Origin: Clostridia bacterium
GTDB lineage: Bacteria > Bacillota_A > Clostridia > Oscillospirales > Acutalibacteraceae
Direction: 5' to 3'
DNA length: 37,146 nt
NCBI GenBank assembly: GCA_024699005.1
Contig: JAILQN010000350.1
Span: forward strand, 1 to 37,146
Positions within the stretch are counted from its first letter, which is position 1. Every line of letters begins with the position of its first letter. The notes beneath the pieces are model-generated. The model saw only the letters and a program-made list of their open reading frames with translations, was not told the DNA's origin and made no database searches. Of the stretch, positions 15,960-23,553 are shown in pieces. Position numbers and translations under genes: made by a program.

Positions 15960-16808
15960 TTACGAAAAATCCGCATACCAGCAGGCGTTCCAGTCGCTCT
16001 GCGGAGCGAGGCGGATTATCTCGTCCTTTTGTGAAAAATCGTCGCGTTTTATGCGGTCGTCGTTCACTCCCCACCACGGTTCTATGCAGACGTACGGCGC
16101 GCCGGGCTTTGCCCAGATCCCCAGATAGGGAGGATTCCCGGTGTAAAAATCCACCGTCCGTCCGTCTGAATTGCGCAGGGTGATCTTTTCGGACCGGACG
16201 TCCTTCATGATAAGGGCGTCGTTGTCGAAAATATGTTCGGTGACCGTCAGTTCATCCGAGTCTTCAAGTACAGGCAGCCGCCCGGGCATGCGGTAGGCGT
16301 CCGTATCGATCCTTTCGGTGAACAGAGTCTCGCGGCGGCTGAATCTCAGCTTGTCCCCGATGGTCAGGTTGAATGCCGGATGCGCTCCCAGCGAAAAATA
16401 CATATCGGTTTCGTTTGTGTTCACTACCCGATGATTGACGATAAGCCTTGCGCCGGACAGAGTGAAGCGTACGTATACTCTGAATTTGTACGGGTATTGT
16501 TTCAGAGTCTCACCGTCCTGCTCCTGCATGAAGATCAGTGTCTGCGCGTCCCTGTACGCAAGAACCGCTTCCCGCTTCCGGAACAGACCGTGCTTCGGCA
16601 TGGAATACTCCGTGCCGTTCACGCGGTATCTGTTGTCAAGCAGCCTGCCGACTATCGGGAACAGCACCGGCGACTGCCCGTACCAGATCTCCGGGTCGCC
16701 CTGCCAGAGATATTCATATCCGGTGACGTTGGATTTTACGCTTGTAAGCTCCGCGCCGAGACTTTTTACGGACACCGACAGGGAGTCATTGCAAATCGAA
16801 TGAACCAT
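15960..16808 (-). CDS. Aldose 1-epimerase family protein (LacX-like)
   Basis: The 282-residue product has a galactose-mutarotase fold: a run of beta strands with FPIVGRL (about 50), KHGLFRKREA (about 70), SLGAHPAFN (about 145) carrying the family's conserved His, and the C-terminal GIWAKPGAPYVCIEPWWG containing the conserved Glu (given by PYVCIEPWWG). Such enzymes interconvert anomers of aldoses or sugar phosphates; the substrate is not evident. ATG 16808 is preceded by AAAGGAGGGG. It is the first gene of the leftward operon. Confidence 0.88.
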   Translation of the reverse strand: MVHSICNDSLSVSVKSLGAELTSVKSNVTGYEYLWQGDPEIWYGQSPVLFPIVGRLLDNRYRVNGTEYSMPKHGLFRKREAVLAYRDAQTLIFMQEQDGETLKQYPYKFRVYVRFTLSGARLIVNHRVVNTNETDMYFSLGAHPAFNLTIGDKLRFSRRETLFTERIDTDAYRMPGRLPVLEDSDELTVTEHIFDNDALIMKDVRSEKITLRNSDGRTVDFYTGNPPYLGIWAKPGAPYVCIEPWWGVNDDRIKRDDFSQKDEIIRLAPQSDWNACWYADFS

Positions 16809-16832
16809 ATAACCCCTCCTTTTCGGATAAAA

Positions 16833-16861
16833 AGTATAAATCATTCCAAAAATAATATCAA
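16833..16861 (-). promoter_or_regulatory. Promoter of the leftward epimerase-MIF-cmk-ispH operon
   Basis: On the minus strand: TTGATA (16861-16856), 17 bases, TATACT (16838-16833). It is back to back with the rightward promoter at 16893. Confidence 0.65.
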
Positions 16862-16892
16862 GACCATTAAAACAATATTTACAATTTGCCAA

Positions 16893-16921
16893 TTGACTAT
16901 ACCGTGAAAGAGTGATAGAAT
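16893..16921 (+). promoter_or_regulatory. Promoter of the PP2C-like gene
   Basis: TTGACT (16893-16898), 17 bases, TAGAAT (16916-16921), followed by AAGAGGT before ATG 16956. Confidence 0.65.
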
Positions 16922-16955
16922 ATATCCTGAAATAAATCTGTGAAGAGGTATTACT

Positions 16956-18377
16956 ATGGCAATTATAAGCGTAGAGACCGTCGCCTTTACAAAGTCGGCA
17001 CTTAAAAAAGGATTTAACGGCGATAATATAAATATCAAGGGGCACGCTATACCCCAGGCAAAAGCGGACAGCGGATATCAGGCAAAAGGCACCATGGATA
17101 TTCCCTGCCGCGCACTTGTCGCTTCAAGCGAAAACAAATGCGCTTACGACGCCGCGGAGGCCTTCCGCGATTACTTCCACAATATAGACAATGCCAGGGG
17201 CGACGCGCAGGCTGCGGTCGAAGAGTATATCTCCGATATGGACACCGTTATGTCCAAAATGGCCAACGCGGAGCTTTCCCTGGGGCTTGTCTGTGTATAC
17301 GACAACCGTGTTATCATCGGGAAATCCCGCGACTGCCACGTGATGCGTTTTACGGGCGGCGAGCTTTTTGAAACGGCTCTGACCGGCCGCGGCGGCACGG
17401 GCTATCAGATGATAACGAACGCAGAGGACGGAGACGTCTTCATTCTTCTGGGCGCTCAGGCATCCTCGATCGTCGATTATGACGCGGTTGCCCGCATCCT
17501 TGACGAGAACGAATCGCTTCCCTCTATGATCAAACCTCTTTACGAGTCGTTCTCCGCTGCAGATAAGACCGCTGACTGCACAATAGTCCTGATGAAGATC
17601 AAGACCGACGGCAAGGCTGCCGCTCCGTCCGGCGAGCCTCTCAGGATCTTTGCCGCAGGGGCTGCCGCTCCCGCAGGCGCTGCCGGCGATTTCGGTTTTG
17701 CCCCGGCGATCTCTTCTGATGAGGTGGACGGTATGCGCCGTCCGGTGCTGGACGATTACGGCGAGCCTGTCCCCGAAGTGCGAAAGCCTTCGCTCGGAAA
17801 GCGTATTCTTACCGTTCTGCCCATTGCTCTGGTCGTTATTCTTGTCGGCGGTGCCATCGGTCTGTATATGGCGACCAAGGATACCCGCGACCAGAATAAA
17901 AAGGACAAGACGACCGCTGCACCCGCAGCTGTTTCCGAGACCGAACCTGTTGCCGTACCCGTGACCGAGCCCGAGTCCATTTCATTTACGGATTTGCATG
18001 ATATAGAGGAACTGTCCAACAATCAGACGACCACCAAAAAGGCGGAGAACGCCACCAGAGCCGCCGCGGCTGCCACAACCGCAAGACGGGCAGCTTCCAC
18101 TACACGCAGCAGTTCGTCTTCTTCCACACCGACTACGGCAGCGCGTACCGTTACCACTACCAAAGCGCCTGAGACCACGGCAGCTTATGAAGAGACGCCA
18201 TTTGGGGATGAGGATATCGGCGGGATTATAGACCTTGATAATGGTAACGGCGGTGAGGATGAACCCACCACTCAGTCCGGCGGAAACGACACTCCGACGG
18301 AAGCTCCGAACGAAAATCCGAACAATGAGCCCGAGGGGCCGAATGATAATCCGCTGACTCCTGTTGGTGATGAATAA
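16956..18377 (+). CDS. Degenerate PP2C-like domain, transmembrane, Thr/Ser-rich tail
   Basis: The 473-residue product has three parts. Residues 1-225 resemble a PPM/PP2C phosphatase in order of strands: GFNGDN early, LGLVCVYDNRVIIGKSRD in the middle (usual LxxxxVGDSR place), and DGDVFILLGAQAS later. The metal-binding aspartates of the VADGMGG motif are not there (VASSEN instead), so catalysis is doubtful. One transmembrane helix lies at about 284-305 (ILTVLPIALVVILVGGAIG). Residues 310-473 are a Thr/Ser/Ala- then Asn/Pro/Glu-rich region, presumably outside the cell. It could be a sensor or pseudophosphatase coupling inside and outside. The PP2C assignment is by pattern and needs a profile search. 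Confidence 0.6.
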   Translation: MAIISVETVAFTKSALKKGFNGDNINIKGHAIPQAKADSGYQAKGTMDIPCRALVASSENKCAYDAAEAFRDYFHNIDNARGDAQAAVEEYISDMDTVMSKMANAELSLGLVCVYDNRVIIGKSRDCHVMRFTGGELFETALTGRGGTGYQMITNAEDGDVFILLGAQASSIVDYDAVARILDENESLPSMIKPLYESFSAADKTADCTIVLMKIKTDGKAAAPSGEPLRIFAAGAAAPAGAAGDFGFAPAISSDEVDGMRRPVLDDYGEPVPEVRKPSLGKRILTVLPIALVVILVGGAIGLYMATKDTRDQNKKDKTTAAPAAVSETEPVAVPVTEPESISFTDLHDIEELSNNQTTTKKAENATRAAAAATTARRAASTTRSSSSSSTPTTAARTVTTTKAPETTAAYEETPFGDEDIGGIIDLDNGNGGEDEPTTQSGGNDTPTEAPNENPNNEPEGPNDNPLTPVGDE

Positions 18378-18392
18378 ACTGCCCTGATGTGC

Positions 18393-18436
18393 AAAGCGAA
18401 AATCCTGTCGCGGCAACGCAGGGATTTTCACTTTAT
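18393..18436 (+). terminator. Terminator after the PP2C-like gene
   Basis: The stem AAAGCGAAAATCCTG / CAGGGATTTTCACTTT is followed by TATATATT. It shares its first 18 bases with the terminator at 30240-30281, so this terminator type recurs. Confidence 0.7.
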
Positions 18437-18486
18437 ATATTAATACGAATATCTGAATTTTATCTGACTTTGCTGTCTGATTCCCG

Positions 18487-19149
18487 ATGTCCGACAATTA
18501 TAACAACGATCTTATAACTCCGGATCCCGTACTCCGCGCTGCGGAGGGTGACGGTGTTCCTGCCGAGGCGGATATCTACGACTTTGATAAGACGATAGTG
18601 CCGTTTGACAGCGGAACGCTGTTTATTTTTTACTGCATGCGCCGTTATCCCGGCCTGATTTTCAGGACCGTGCCGGGTTTCCTGTACGGTTTTATGCGTT
18701 ATGCCACAGTCGACAAGAGCATGACTCTCCTTAAGGCCTACGCCTTTGATTTTATCGACCGCATACCGCTTGACGAAGCCGTGCGCGATTTCTGGGACAG
18801 GTACGAAAAGGACGTATACTTCTGGGCGAGACCCGAACGGCGCGAGAGGTATTCCGTCATCATCACCGCGAGCCCGGATTTCCTTATAAAAGAGATTGCG
18901 TCCCGGCTGCGTTTTGACGACGTGATAAGCACAAAGCACGATCTCAGGACCGGCGCTGTGGTCGGCAGGAACGTTCATGACCGTGAAAAGGTCCGTCTGT
19001 TCCGTGAAAGATACCCGGATACGAAGGTCGTGAACGTATATTCCGACAGCATAGACCACGACAAATACATCTTTACCCTTGCCCAGCGGTGTTATCACAT
19101 CGAAAAAGGCAGGCGCATTCAGTTCGATTTCGAACATAAGTACAGTTGA
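18487..19149 (+). CDS. HAD-superfamily phosphatase (subfamily IB, SerB-like)
   Basis: The 220-residue product carries the HAD nucleophile motif YDFDKTIVPFDSGT (about 32-45), TASPDFLIKEIA (motif II, about 138), K in REKVRLF, and NVYSDSIDHDKY (motif III, about 187-198). HAD-IB enzymes hydrolyse small phosphoesters such as phosphoserine or lipid-head-group phosphates; the substrate is unknown. The helical cap between 45 and 130 includes a hydrophobic PGLIFRTVPGFLYGF stretch, as in membrane-associated HAD-IB relatives. The start ATG 18487 lacks a clear ribosome binding site, but no other start precedes the core. Confidence 0.85.
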   Translation: MSDNYNNDLITPDPVLRAAEGDGVPAEADIYDFDKTIVPFDSGTLFIFYCMRRYPGLIFRTVPGFLYGFMRYATVDKSMTLLKAYAFDFIDRIPLDEAVRDFWDRYEKDVYFWARPERRERYSVIITASPDFLIKEIASRLRFDDVISTKHDLRTGAVVGRNVHDREKVRLFRERYPDTKVVNVYSDSIDHDKYIFTLAQRCYHIEKGRRIQFDFEHKYS

Positions 19150-19162
19150 AAGGAAGACTCGG

Positions 19163-19468
19163 ATGACTATTGCGGTACCCTATGACAATATGGGAAACGT
19201 TCCCGTAAATTTCGGGAGCGCCAACACCTTCAAGATATATGAGATCGGGGAAGACGGGGTCGCCCGCTCCGGTCTTGTGTTCCGGTTCGGGATGAACAAA
19301 AAGCTTTCCGCGGCGGAGCTGCTGAAGGATGCCGGCGCCGATACCGTAGTCTGCAATAAGATAAAAGCAGGCGAAAGAAAGGCACTGGAGGACGCCGGTT
19401 TCACGGTCGATTCCGGATTCGAAGGCAACGGCGACTGCGTGGCCCGTGAATTCCTGGCAAAACGATAA
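19163..19468 (+). CDS. NifX/NafY-like dinitrogenase cofactor family protein
   Basis: The 101-residue product is a single PF02579-type domain: IAVPYDNMGNVPVNFGSANTFKIYEI at the start (given by its first part), ELLKDAGADTVVCNKI in the middle, and a final helix. In nitrogen fixers this fold carries FeMo cofactor, but stand-alone copies are widespread in anaerobes without nitrogenase and their role is unclear. No nif genes are near apart from the cysteine desulfurase far upstream. AAAGGA overlaps the end of the HAD gene, so the two are an operon. Confidence 0.85.
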   Translation: MTIAVPYDNMGNVPVNFGSANTFKIYEIGEDGVARSGLVFRFGMNKKLSAAELLKDAGADTVVCNKIKAGERKALEDAGFTVDSGFEGNGDCVAREFLAKR

Positions 19469-19532
19469 AAATCCCCGTATGTTCACTGCAAAAGTTTCGT
19501 ATTGTTAATTCAACTTTGATATCATCTGTTTC

Positions 19533-19599
19533 GAGCATAGGTCTCTCCGTCCATTGTCAGTGTATCTGCTGCAATTTCGGAGTTTCCTATGCTCTTTTT
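19533..19599 (+). terminator. Long two-part hairpin with T-tract
   Basis: GAGCATAGG (19533-19541) pairs with CCTATGCTC (19586-19594), and inside that CTCCG (19545-19549) pairs with CGGAG (19578-19582). The two stems are joined by a symmetrical 3x3 internal loop. TTTTT follows. It probably terminates the HAD-NifX operon but is larger and more ordered than needed, so a structured RNA is possible. Confidence 0.65.
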
Positions 19600-19664
19600 A
19601 ATGCTTTTTTCGTCTTTTACACGTAAATCCGTAAAGAGGGAAACACATTACCGTCTGTACAGTA

Positions 19665-19693
19665 TTGCTTTATCGGCAGTTATCTGTTATTAT
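19665..19693 (+). promoter_or_regulatory. Promoter of the TIR gene
   Basis: TTGCTT (19665-19670), 17 bases, TATTAT (19688-19693), about 55 bases before ATG 19753. Confidence 0.5.
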
Positions 19694-19752
19694 TTTTATA
19701 TCATAACAGGTGTTGTCATGTTTGTCGGGAACACGACCGGAGGTGGCCGCTT

Positions 19753-22700
19753 ATGAAAGACAGTTACAAATACGACGCATTTATCTCTTACCGTCACGTC
19801 GTGCCGGATAAGCCAATCGCGGAACGGCTGCAGAAAATGCTGGAAATATACTCGCCTCCCGCGGGTATCAGTACCTGCGGAAACAACAAAAAGCTGCGTA
19901 TTTTCCGTGATGAGTCCGAATTGCCCACGAGCAACGATCTTGGCGGCGATATCCGGAGCGCTCTTGATAATTCCCGGTTTTTAATAGTGATATGCTCGCC
20001 CGAATACGAAAAATCGAAATGGTGCATGTCAGAGCTGGAGTATTTCAAGAAACTGCACAAAGGATCGAACAAAAATATCCTTACATTGCTGGCGGACGAC
20101 CCGGATAAACGCCCGACATTCCCGGAACCGCTGCGTTATGAGACCTTCAGCGAAACACTCGAAAACGGTGAGACCGTCACATCGCAAAGAGAAACGGAGC
20201 CTCTCGCGGCAAATGTTTCCGCAAAGACCCTGCCGCAGATGTTCAAAAAACTCAAATCGGAATATCTGCGCATCGCAGCTCCGCTGCTGGGATGCGGATA
20301 TGACGACCTGTATAATCGGGAACAGCGCCGTATTTCACAGCGGAAACTGCGCATAGCACTCGGTATTTCCGCGCTGCTTGCCGTTGCGGTGCTGCTGAGC
20401 ACCGCCGCGCTGCTTGCCATCCGCGGAAAAAACCGGCAAATAGCGGCGGACGCCCTTGAACTGCGAAAAAACAATTCGCAGCTGCTGCTGAAGGAATCGG
20501 AGATGCTGAAAAAGGACGGCGACCTTTACGGCGCGATTGAATCCGCCATACGGTCTTTTCCTGAGGAAGACGCCGGGTTTGCCCCGTTACCAGGGACGAT
20601 CAATCAGCTTGTTTCGTTGACAGATGCGTACTCTCCGTACGGTTACTCCTCTGTCCGCAGGGTGGAGCTCCCCTCGGTCCCCCGGAAAATCTGCCTGTTT
20701 GACAAAGGCAAACGGCTCGCGTCAGTTACCGGCGACACCTTTATCCTGACGGATACCGAAACCGGCGAGACACTGAAAACACTGTCCGTCTATTCCGATC
20801 TCGACGTAGGTTTTTATTGCGACCGGCAGATAGATACGACATCCTTCACCCGGATAAAATTCGGCGCAGCCGGTATAACCGGTCAGGTGAAAGGCATTTC
20901 ATATACCGACATGATGATCAAAGATCTGCAGGATGAGAACCAGCCAAACGGGAACGCGATATATATTCACAACCAAAACGAACAAACACTTGAAAGGATC
21001 TCGCCGGATGACGGCGGCGTTATCTGGTCTTTCGCCGTCGGAGAAGTCAAAACACTGAGCATAAGATATTGCAGCAACGAAAGCGTTATTATCCTAAAAG
21101 AAGACGCTTTTATTCTGCTGTCACCGGAAAGCGGGGAGATAATGGCAGAGATCAGCGGCGATGAGATCAAAGCTCTGATCGGAACAATCCCTTATTATGC
21201 CTATTACATGAACGACTATCTTGTATTTACCTACAATGAGAATGATTCAAAGCGGTTCTGTGTTTTCCGACGCAGCGGAAAAGATTTCGCATTTATGTAC
21301 AGCAGTGAACTGTTCCACGATGAGACCATTGTAACCCCCACGTTCCTGATACGGGATGAAACGATCTTTGCATCCGGATACGCATGTACCGGGTATATTG
21401 ACAGCACAGGATTTCTCAAAGCCTATGATCTGAACACCGGCAAGCTCAGATGGAACACGGAAGAGATATACCGGAATGTCAACGATCCTTTCATAGGATT
21501 CATAAAGCTGGAGAAAGAGGAAAACGATGCCTTCCGTGTTGTGTTTGCAGCTGTGGGAGAGCGATTGTTTTCCGTAAACGCCGAAACCGGAGAAGTCCTC
21601 GGCAAGGTACCGCTTCCCGACAAAGTGATCGATATGTATTACAGCGGAAAACACGTGTTCATGACGGATACTGCCGGCCGTGAATGGGCGGCGGTTCCGG
21701 CAAGAGTTTACGATCAAAACAAAACCGACAGTATATATCTGTATCTGATACAGGATTTTTCCACGGAAATAGAAAGATGTGCATACTGCAATAACGTGTA
21801 TGCAATATGCAGAAATAACGACCCGGCTGTGATACTGTACCGCCCGGCGGAAAACACGGAACGTGATACGCTGCGCCGCAGCGCCAACGAAAATTTTGAA
21901 CTGCAGGATATCGCTTTCAGCCCTGACTTCACTCTCGCCGCCGTATCGGAAGCCGCTCCGGGACTGCAAAATACAGGCTTTCTGCCGGATGAAACACAAC
22001 TGTATCTGATCGATACGGAATCAAAAGCCCTCCTCCATACAATTTCTTTCAAAGAAAAACAGCAGAGGGAGACCTGTTTCCTCGGAAATGATTTTGTTTC
22101 AGTCAAACTATATGACGGCTGGACATATTCATATGCTGTTTACAGCACTCTCAGCGGAGAACTGATACAGGAACTGACCGGCGATGAGTATGATTTTAGC
22201 AGCAGATTTGTCTTCAGCCCATCCGGGGATGTTTTTTTGCCTGACAAAAATGATATGATCTTCCGTATACGTCCCGGAGATGATCCGGAAAAACTTTCCG
22301 CTCTGGATTTTACTGAAAGCTCCGATGAAAAACACAGATACCATCAGCATTTGAATGACCTGTATATTTCGGGTTCCGGCAATAAACTGATTCTGTGGAT
22401 CGAGACAAGTTCTGTGACAGTACATGAATCCGGTACACGGGAGGACGGCACATTATATATGGATTATGACAGTACCGACCCCGAAGAGCATCTTTATCTG
22501 TACGATATCAATACCAAAACAGTAACAGAATGTGCTGCAGAGGAAATGTTCGCCGTCAGCGAACTGAAAGACTGTGTGTTTACAGATGATGAAAAATCGG
22601 TTTATCTGTGTTTTAAAGACAACACCATCCAGGGTTTTTCCGTTGAAACCGGCAAACAAATCTGTCTTGCGCAGTATGATGGCAATGTTGATCATTTCTT

Positions 22701-23058
22701 TACTATCGGCAGCGACTTGTGCGTCATCAATTCTTCCGGCAGTCTGATAAAGCTGCAGGTACTGGGATCGGAAATCACAGCTCTTAACAGTATCTCGCTC
22801 TACAACGGTTCTCTGACAATGTGGACGTTTGCTTATACTCCCATGGACGGCAACCGCGGTTTGCTGAAGGCCGGCAACGCCGGCGCATGGATCATCAACC
22901 CGGATACACTTGAAATCATATATGAGATAGACGACTGCTGCGGCATCGATGAAGAGCGCGGTCTGGTTTACCAACAGTATCAGGATCATCTTTACTCCTA
23001 TCCGCTGCTCAGTGACGACGGCCTGCTCGCGCTTGCCAAAGCCAAAATCGGAGAGTAA
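19753..23058 (+). CDS. TIR domain - transmembrane - beta-propeller protein
   Basis: The 1101-residue product begins with a TIR domain (about 4-150): YDAFISYRH at the start, LRIFRDESELP in the BB-loop area, FLIVICSPEYEKSKWCMSEL with the Glu (E94) at the NADase-catalytic position, and ILTLLADD. A basic stretch and one transmembrane helix (about 201-223) follow, then a helical element with DGDLYGAIESAIRSFPEE (about 250-268). Residues about 285-1095 are repeated beta-propeller blades of PQQ/WD40 type, recognisable by TxTGE-like turns (DTETGETLKTL, SPESGEIMAEI, DLNTGKLRW, NAETGEVLGKV, STLSGELIQEL). Orientation suggests a cytoplasmic TIR and an outside propeller sensor. Ribosome binding site GGAGGTGG. 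It lies directly before the tRNA-Thr integration site. A role in defence or signalling is inference. Confidence 0.85.
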   Translation: MKDSYKYDAFISYRHVVPDKPIAERLQKMLEIYSPPAGISTCGNNKKLRIFRDESELPTSNDLGGDIRSALDNSRFLIVICSPEYEKSKWCMSELEYFKKLHKGSNKNILTLLADDPDKRPTFPEPLRYETFSETLENGETVTSQRETEPLAANVSAKTLPQMFKKLKSEYLRIAAPLLGCGYDDLYNREQRRISQRKLRIALGISALLAVAVLLSTAALLAIRGKNRQIAADALELRKNNSQLLLKESEMLKKDGDLYGAIESAIRSFPEEDAGFAPLPGTINQLVSLTDAYSPYGYSSVRRVELPSVPRKICLFDKGKRLASVTGDTFILTDTETGETLKTLSVYSDLDVGFYCDRQIDTTSFTRIKFGAAGITGQVKGISYTDMMIKDLQDENQPNGNAIYIHNQNEQTLERISPDDGGVIWSFAVGEVKTLSIRYCSNESVIILKEDAFILLSPESGEIMAEISGDEIKALIGTIPYYAYYMNDYLVFTYNENDSKRFCVFRRSGKDFAFMYSSELFHDETIVTPTFLIRDETIFASGYACTGYIDSTGFLKAYDLNTGKLRWNTEEIYRNVNDPFIGFIKLEKEENDAFRVVFAAVGERLFSVNAETGEVLGKVPLPDKVIDMYYSGKHVFMTDTAGREWAAVPARVYDQNKTDSIYLYLIQDFSTEIERCAYCNNVYAICRNNDPAVILYRPAENTERDTLRRSANENFELQDIAFSPDFTLAAVSEAAPGLQNTGFLPDETQLYLIDTESKALLHTISFKEKQQRETCFLGNDFVSVKLYDGWTYSYAVYSTLSGELIQELTGDEYDFSSRFVFSPSGDVFLPDKNDMIFRIRPGDDPEKLSALDFTESSDEKHRYHQHLNDLYISGSGNKLILWIETSSVTVHESGTREDGTLYMDYDSTDPEEHLYLYDINTKTVTECAAEEMFAVSELKDCVFTDDEKSVYLCFKDNTIQGFSVETGKQICLAQYDGNVDHFFTIGSDLCVINSSGSLIKLQVLGSEITALNSISLYNGSLTMWTFAYTPMDGNRGLLKAGNAGAWIINPDTLEIIYEIDDCCGIDEERGLVYQQYQDHLYSYPLLSDDGLLALAKAKIGE

Positions 23059-23124
23059 ACGGTCGGAAATCTCCCGGCTCATTTTTCTGATTCACGGCGA
23101 AACGATAAAAAAGTCAAAAAACTA

Positions 23125-23152
23125 TTGACAAAACATTTTCCTGTGTTATAAT
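23125..23152 (+). promoter_or_regulatory. Promoter of tRNA-Thr
   Basis: TTGACA (23125-23130), 16 bases, TATAAT (23147-23152), about 20 bases before the tRNA. Confidence 0.75.
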
Positions 23153-23171
23153 CGTAACGTTCTTGCGAACT

Positions 23172-23247
23172 GCTGTTATGGCTCAGGAGGCAGAGCGCGT
23201 CCTTGGTAAGGACGAGGTCGCCGGTTCGAATCCGGCTAACAGCTCCA
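23172..23247 (+). tRNA. tRNA-Thr (anticodon GGT)
   Basis: A full cloverleaf can be drawn. The acceptor GCTGTTA pairs with TAACAGC; the D stem is GCTC/GAGC; the anticodon stem CGTCC/GGACG has loop TTGGTAA (anticodon GGT); the T arm is GCCGG-TTCGAAT-CCGGC. CCA is encoded. The 3' part from 23203 is repeated exactly at 30196-30240: this gene is the integration target and was restored by the element. Confidence 0.96.
23203..23247. repeat. attL: 45-bp direct repeat at the left end of the element
   Basis: Identical over 45 bases to 30196-30240, ending exactly at the tRNA CCA. The flanking base differs on both sides (C versus A before; T versus A after). Confidence 0.93.
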
Positions 23248-23250
23248 TGA

Positions 23251-23292
23251 TAAAAACTCTGTATCTTTGGTGGATGCGGAGTTTTTATTTTT
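23251..23292 (+). terminator. Element-borne terminator for the tRNA
   Basis: TAAAAACTC (23251-23259) pairs with GAGTTTTTA (23279-23287), followed by a T-rich run. It replaces the original tRNA terminator, which now lies beyond attR at 30240. Confidence 0.75.
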
Positions 23293-23312
23293 CGCTGAAA
23301 ACTCATTTTAAA

Positions 23313-23353
23313 CACTATATATAGTGAGCTTGGCTTCTGAAATCTATATATAG
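23313..23353. repeat. Paired TATATA palindromes near attL
   Basis: The perfect palindrome CACTATATATAGTG (23313-23326) and a related CTATATATAG (23344-23353). They are possible binding sites for integrase accessory factors. Confidence 0.45.
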
Positions 23354-23448
23354 TATTCTCTTCGCAAGGTCTGAATTTGAAAAACCAATACCCAAATGTT
23401 AGGATATTGTGCCGTTGTTCTGACCTCATAACTGCGAAAAAGGCAAAA

Positions 23449-23553
23449 GTGCAATAAAAAGTGCAATTTTATGCGCTCTGCCGTGTGCCTTCAATGCCCG
23501 ATATATCGGGGTATTACGGGGTTTGAGCGGGTGCAATAAAAGTGCAATTTTTA
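23449..23553. repeat. GTGCAAT direct repeats, candidate integrase arm sites
   Basis: GTGCAATAAAAAGTGCAATTTT starts near 23449, given here as two GTGCAAT copies 12 bases apart. A second pair with the same layout lies at 23531-23553, inside the end of the integrase gene. The palindrome CCCGATATATCGGG (23497-23510) sits between. The position close to attL fits arm-type sites. Confidence 0.5.

Noticed and set aside
19163..19468. Evidence for nitrogen fixation
   Set aside because: A single NifX-like domain and a NifS-like desulfurase are common in non-fixing anaerobes; no nifHDK, nifE/N or nifB is present.
23079..23429. 116-codon minus-strand open frame containing SRIRTGDLVLTKDALC
   Set aside because: This is the well-known false protein produced by translating the complement of a tRNA gene; it overlaps tRNA-Thr and its terminator.
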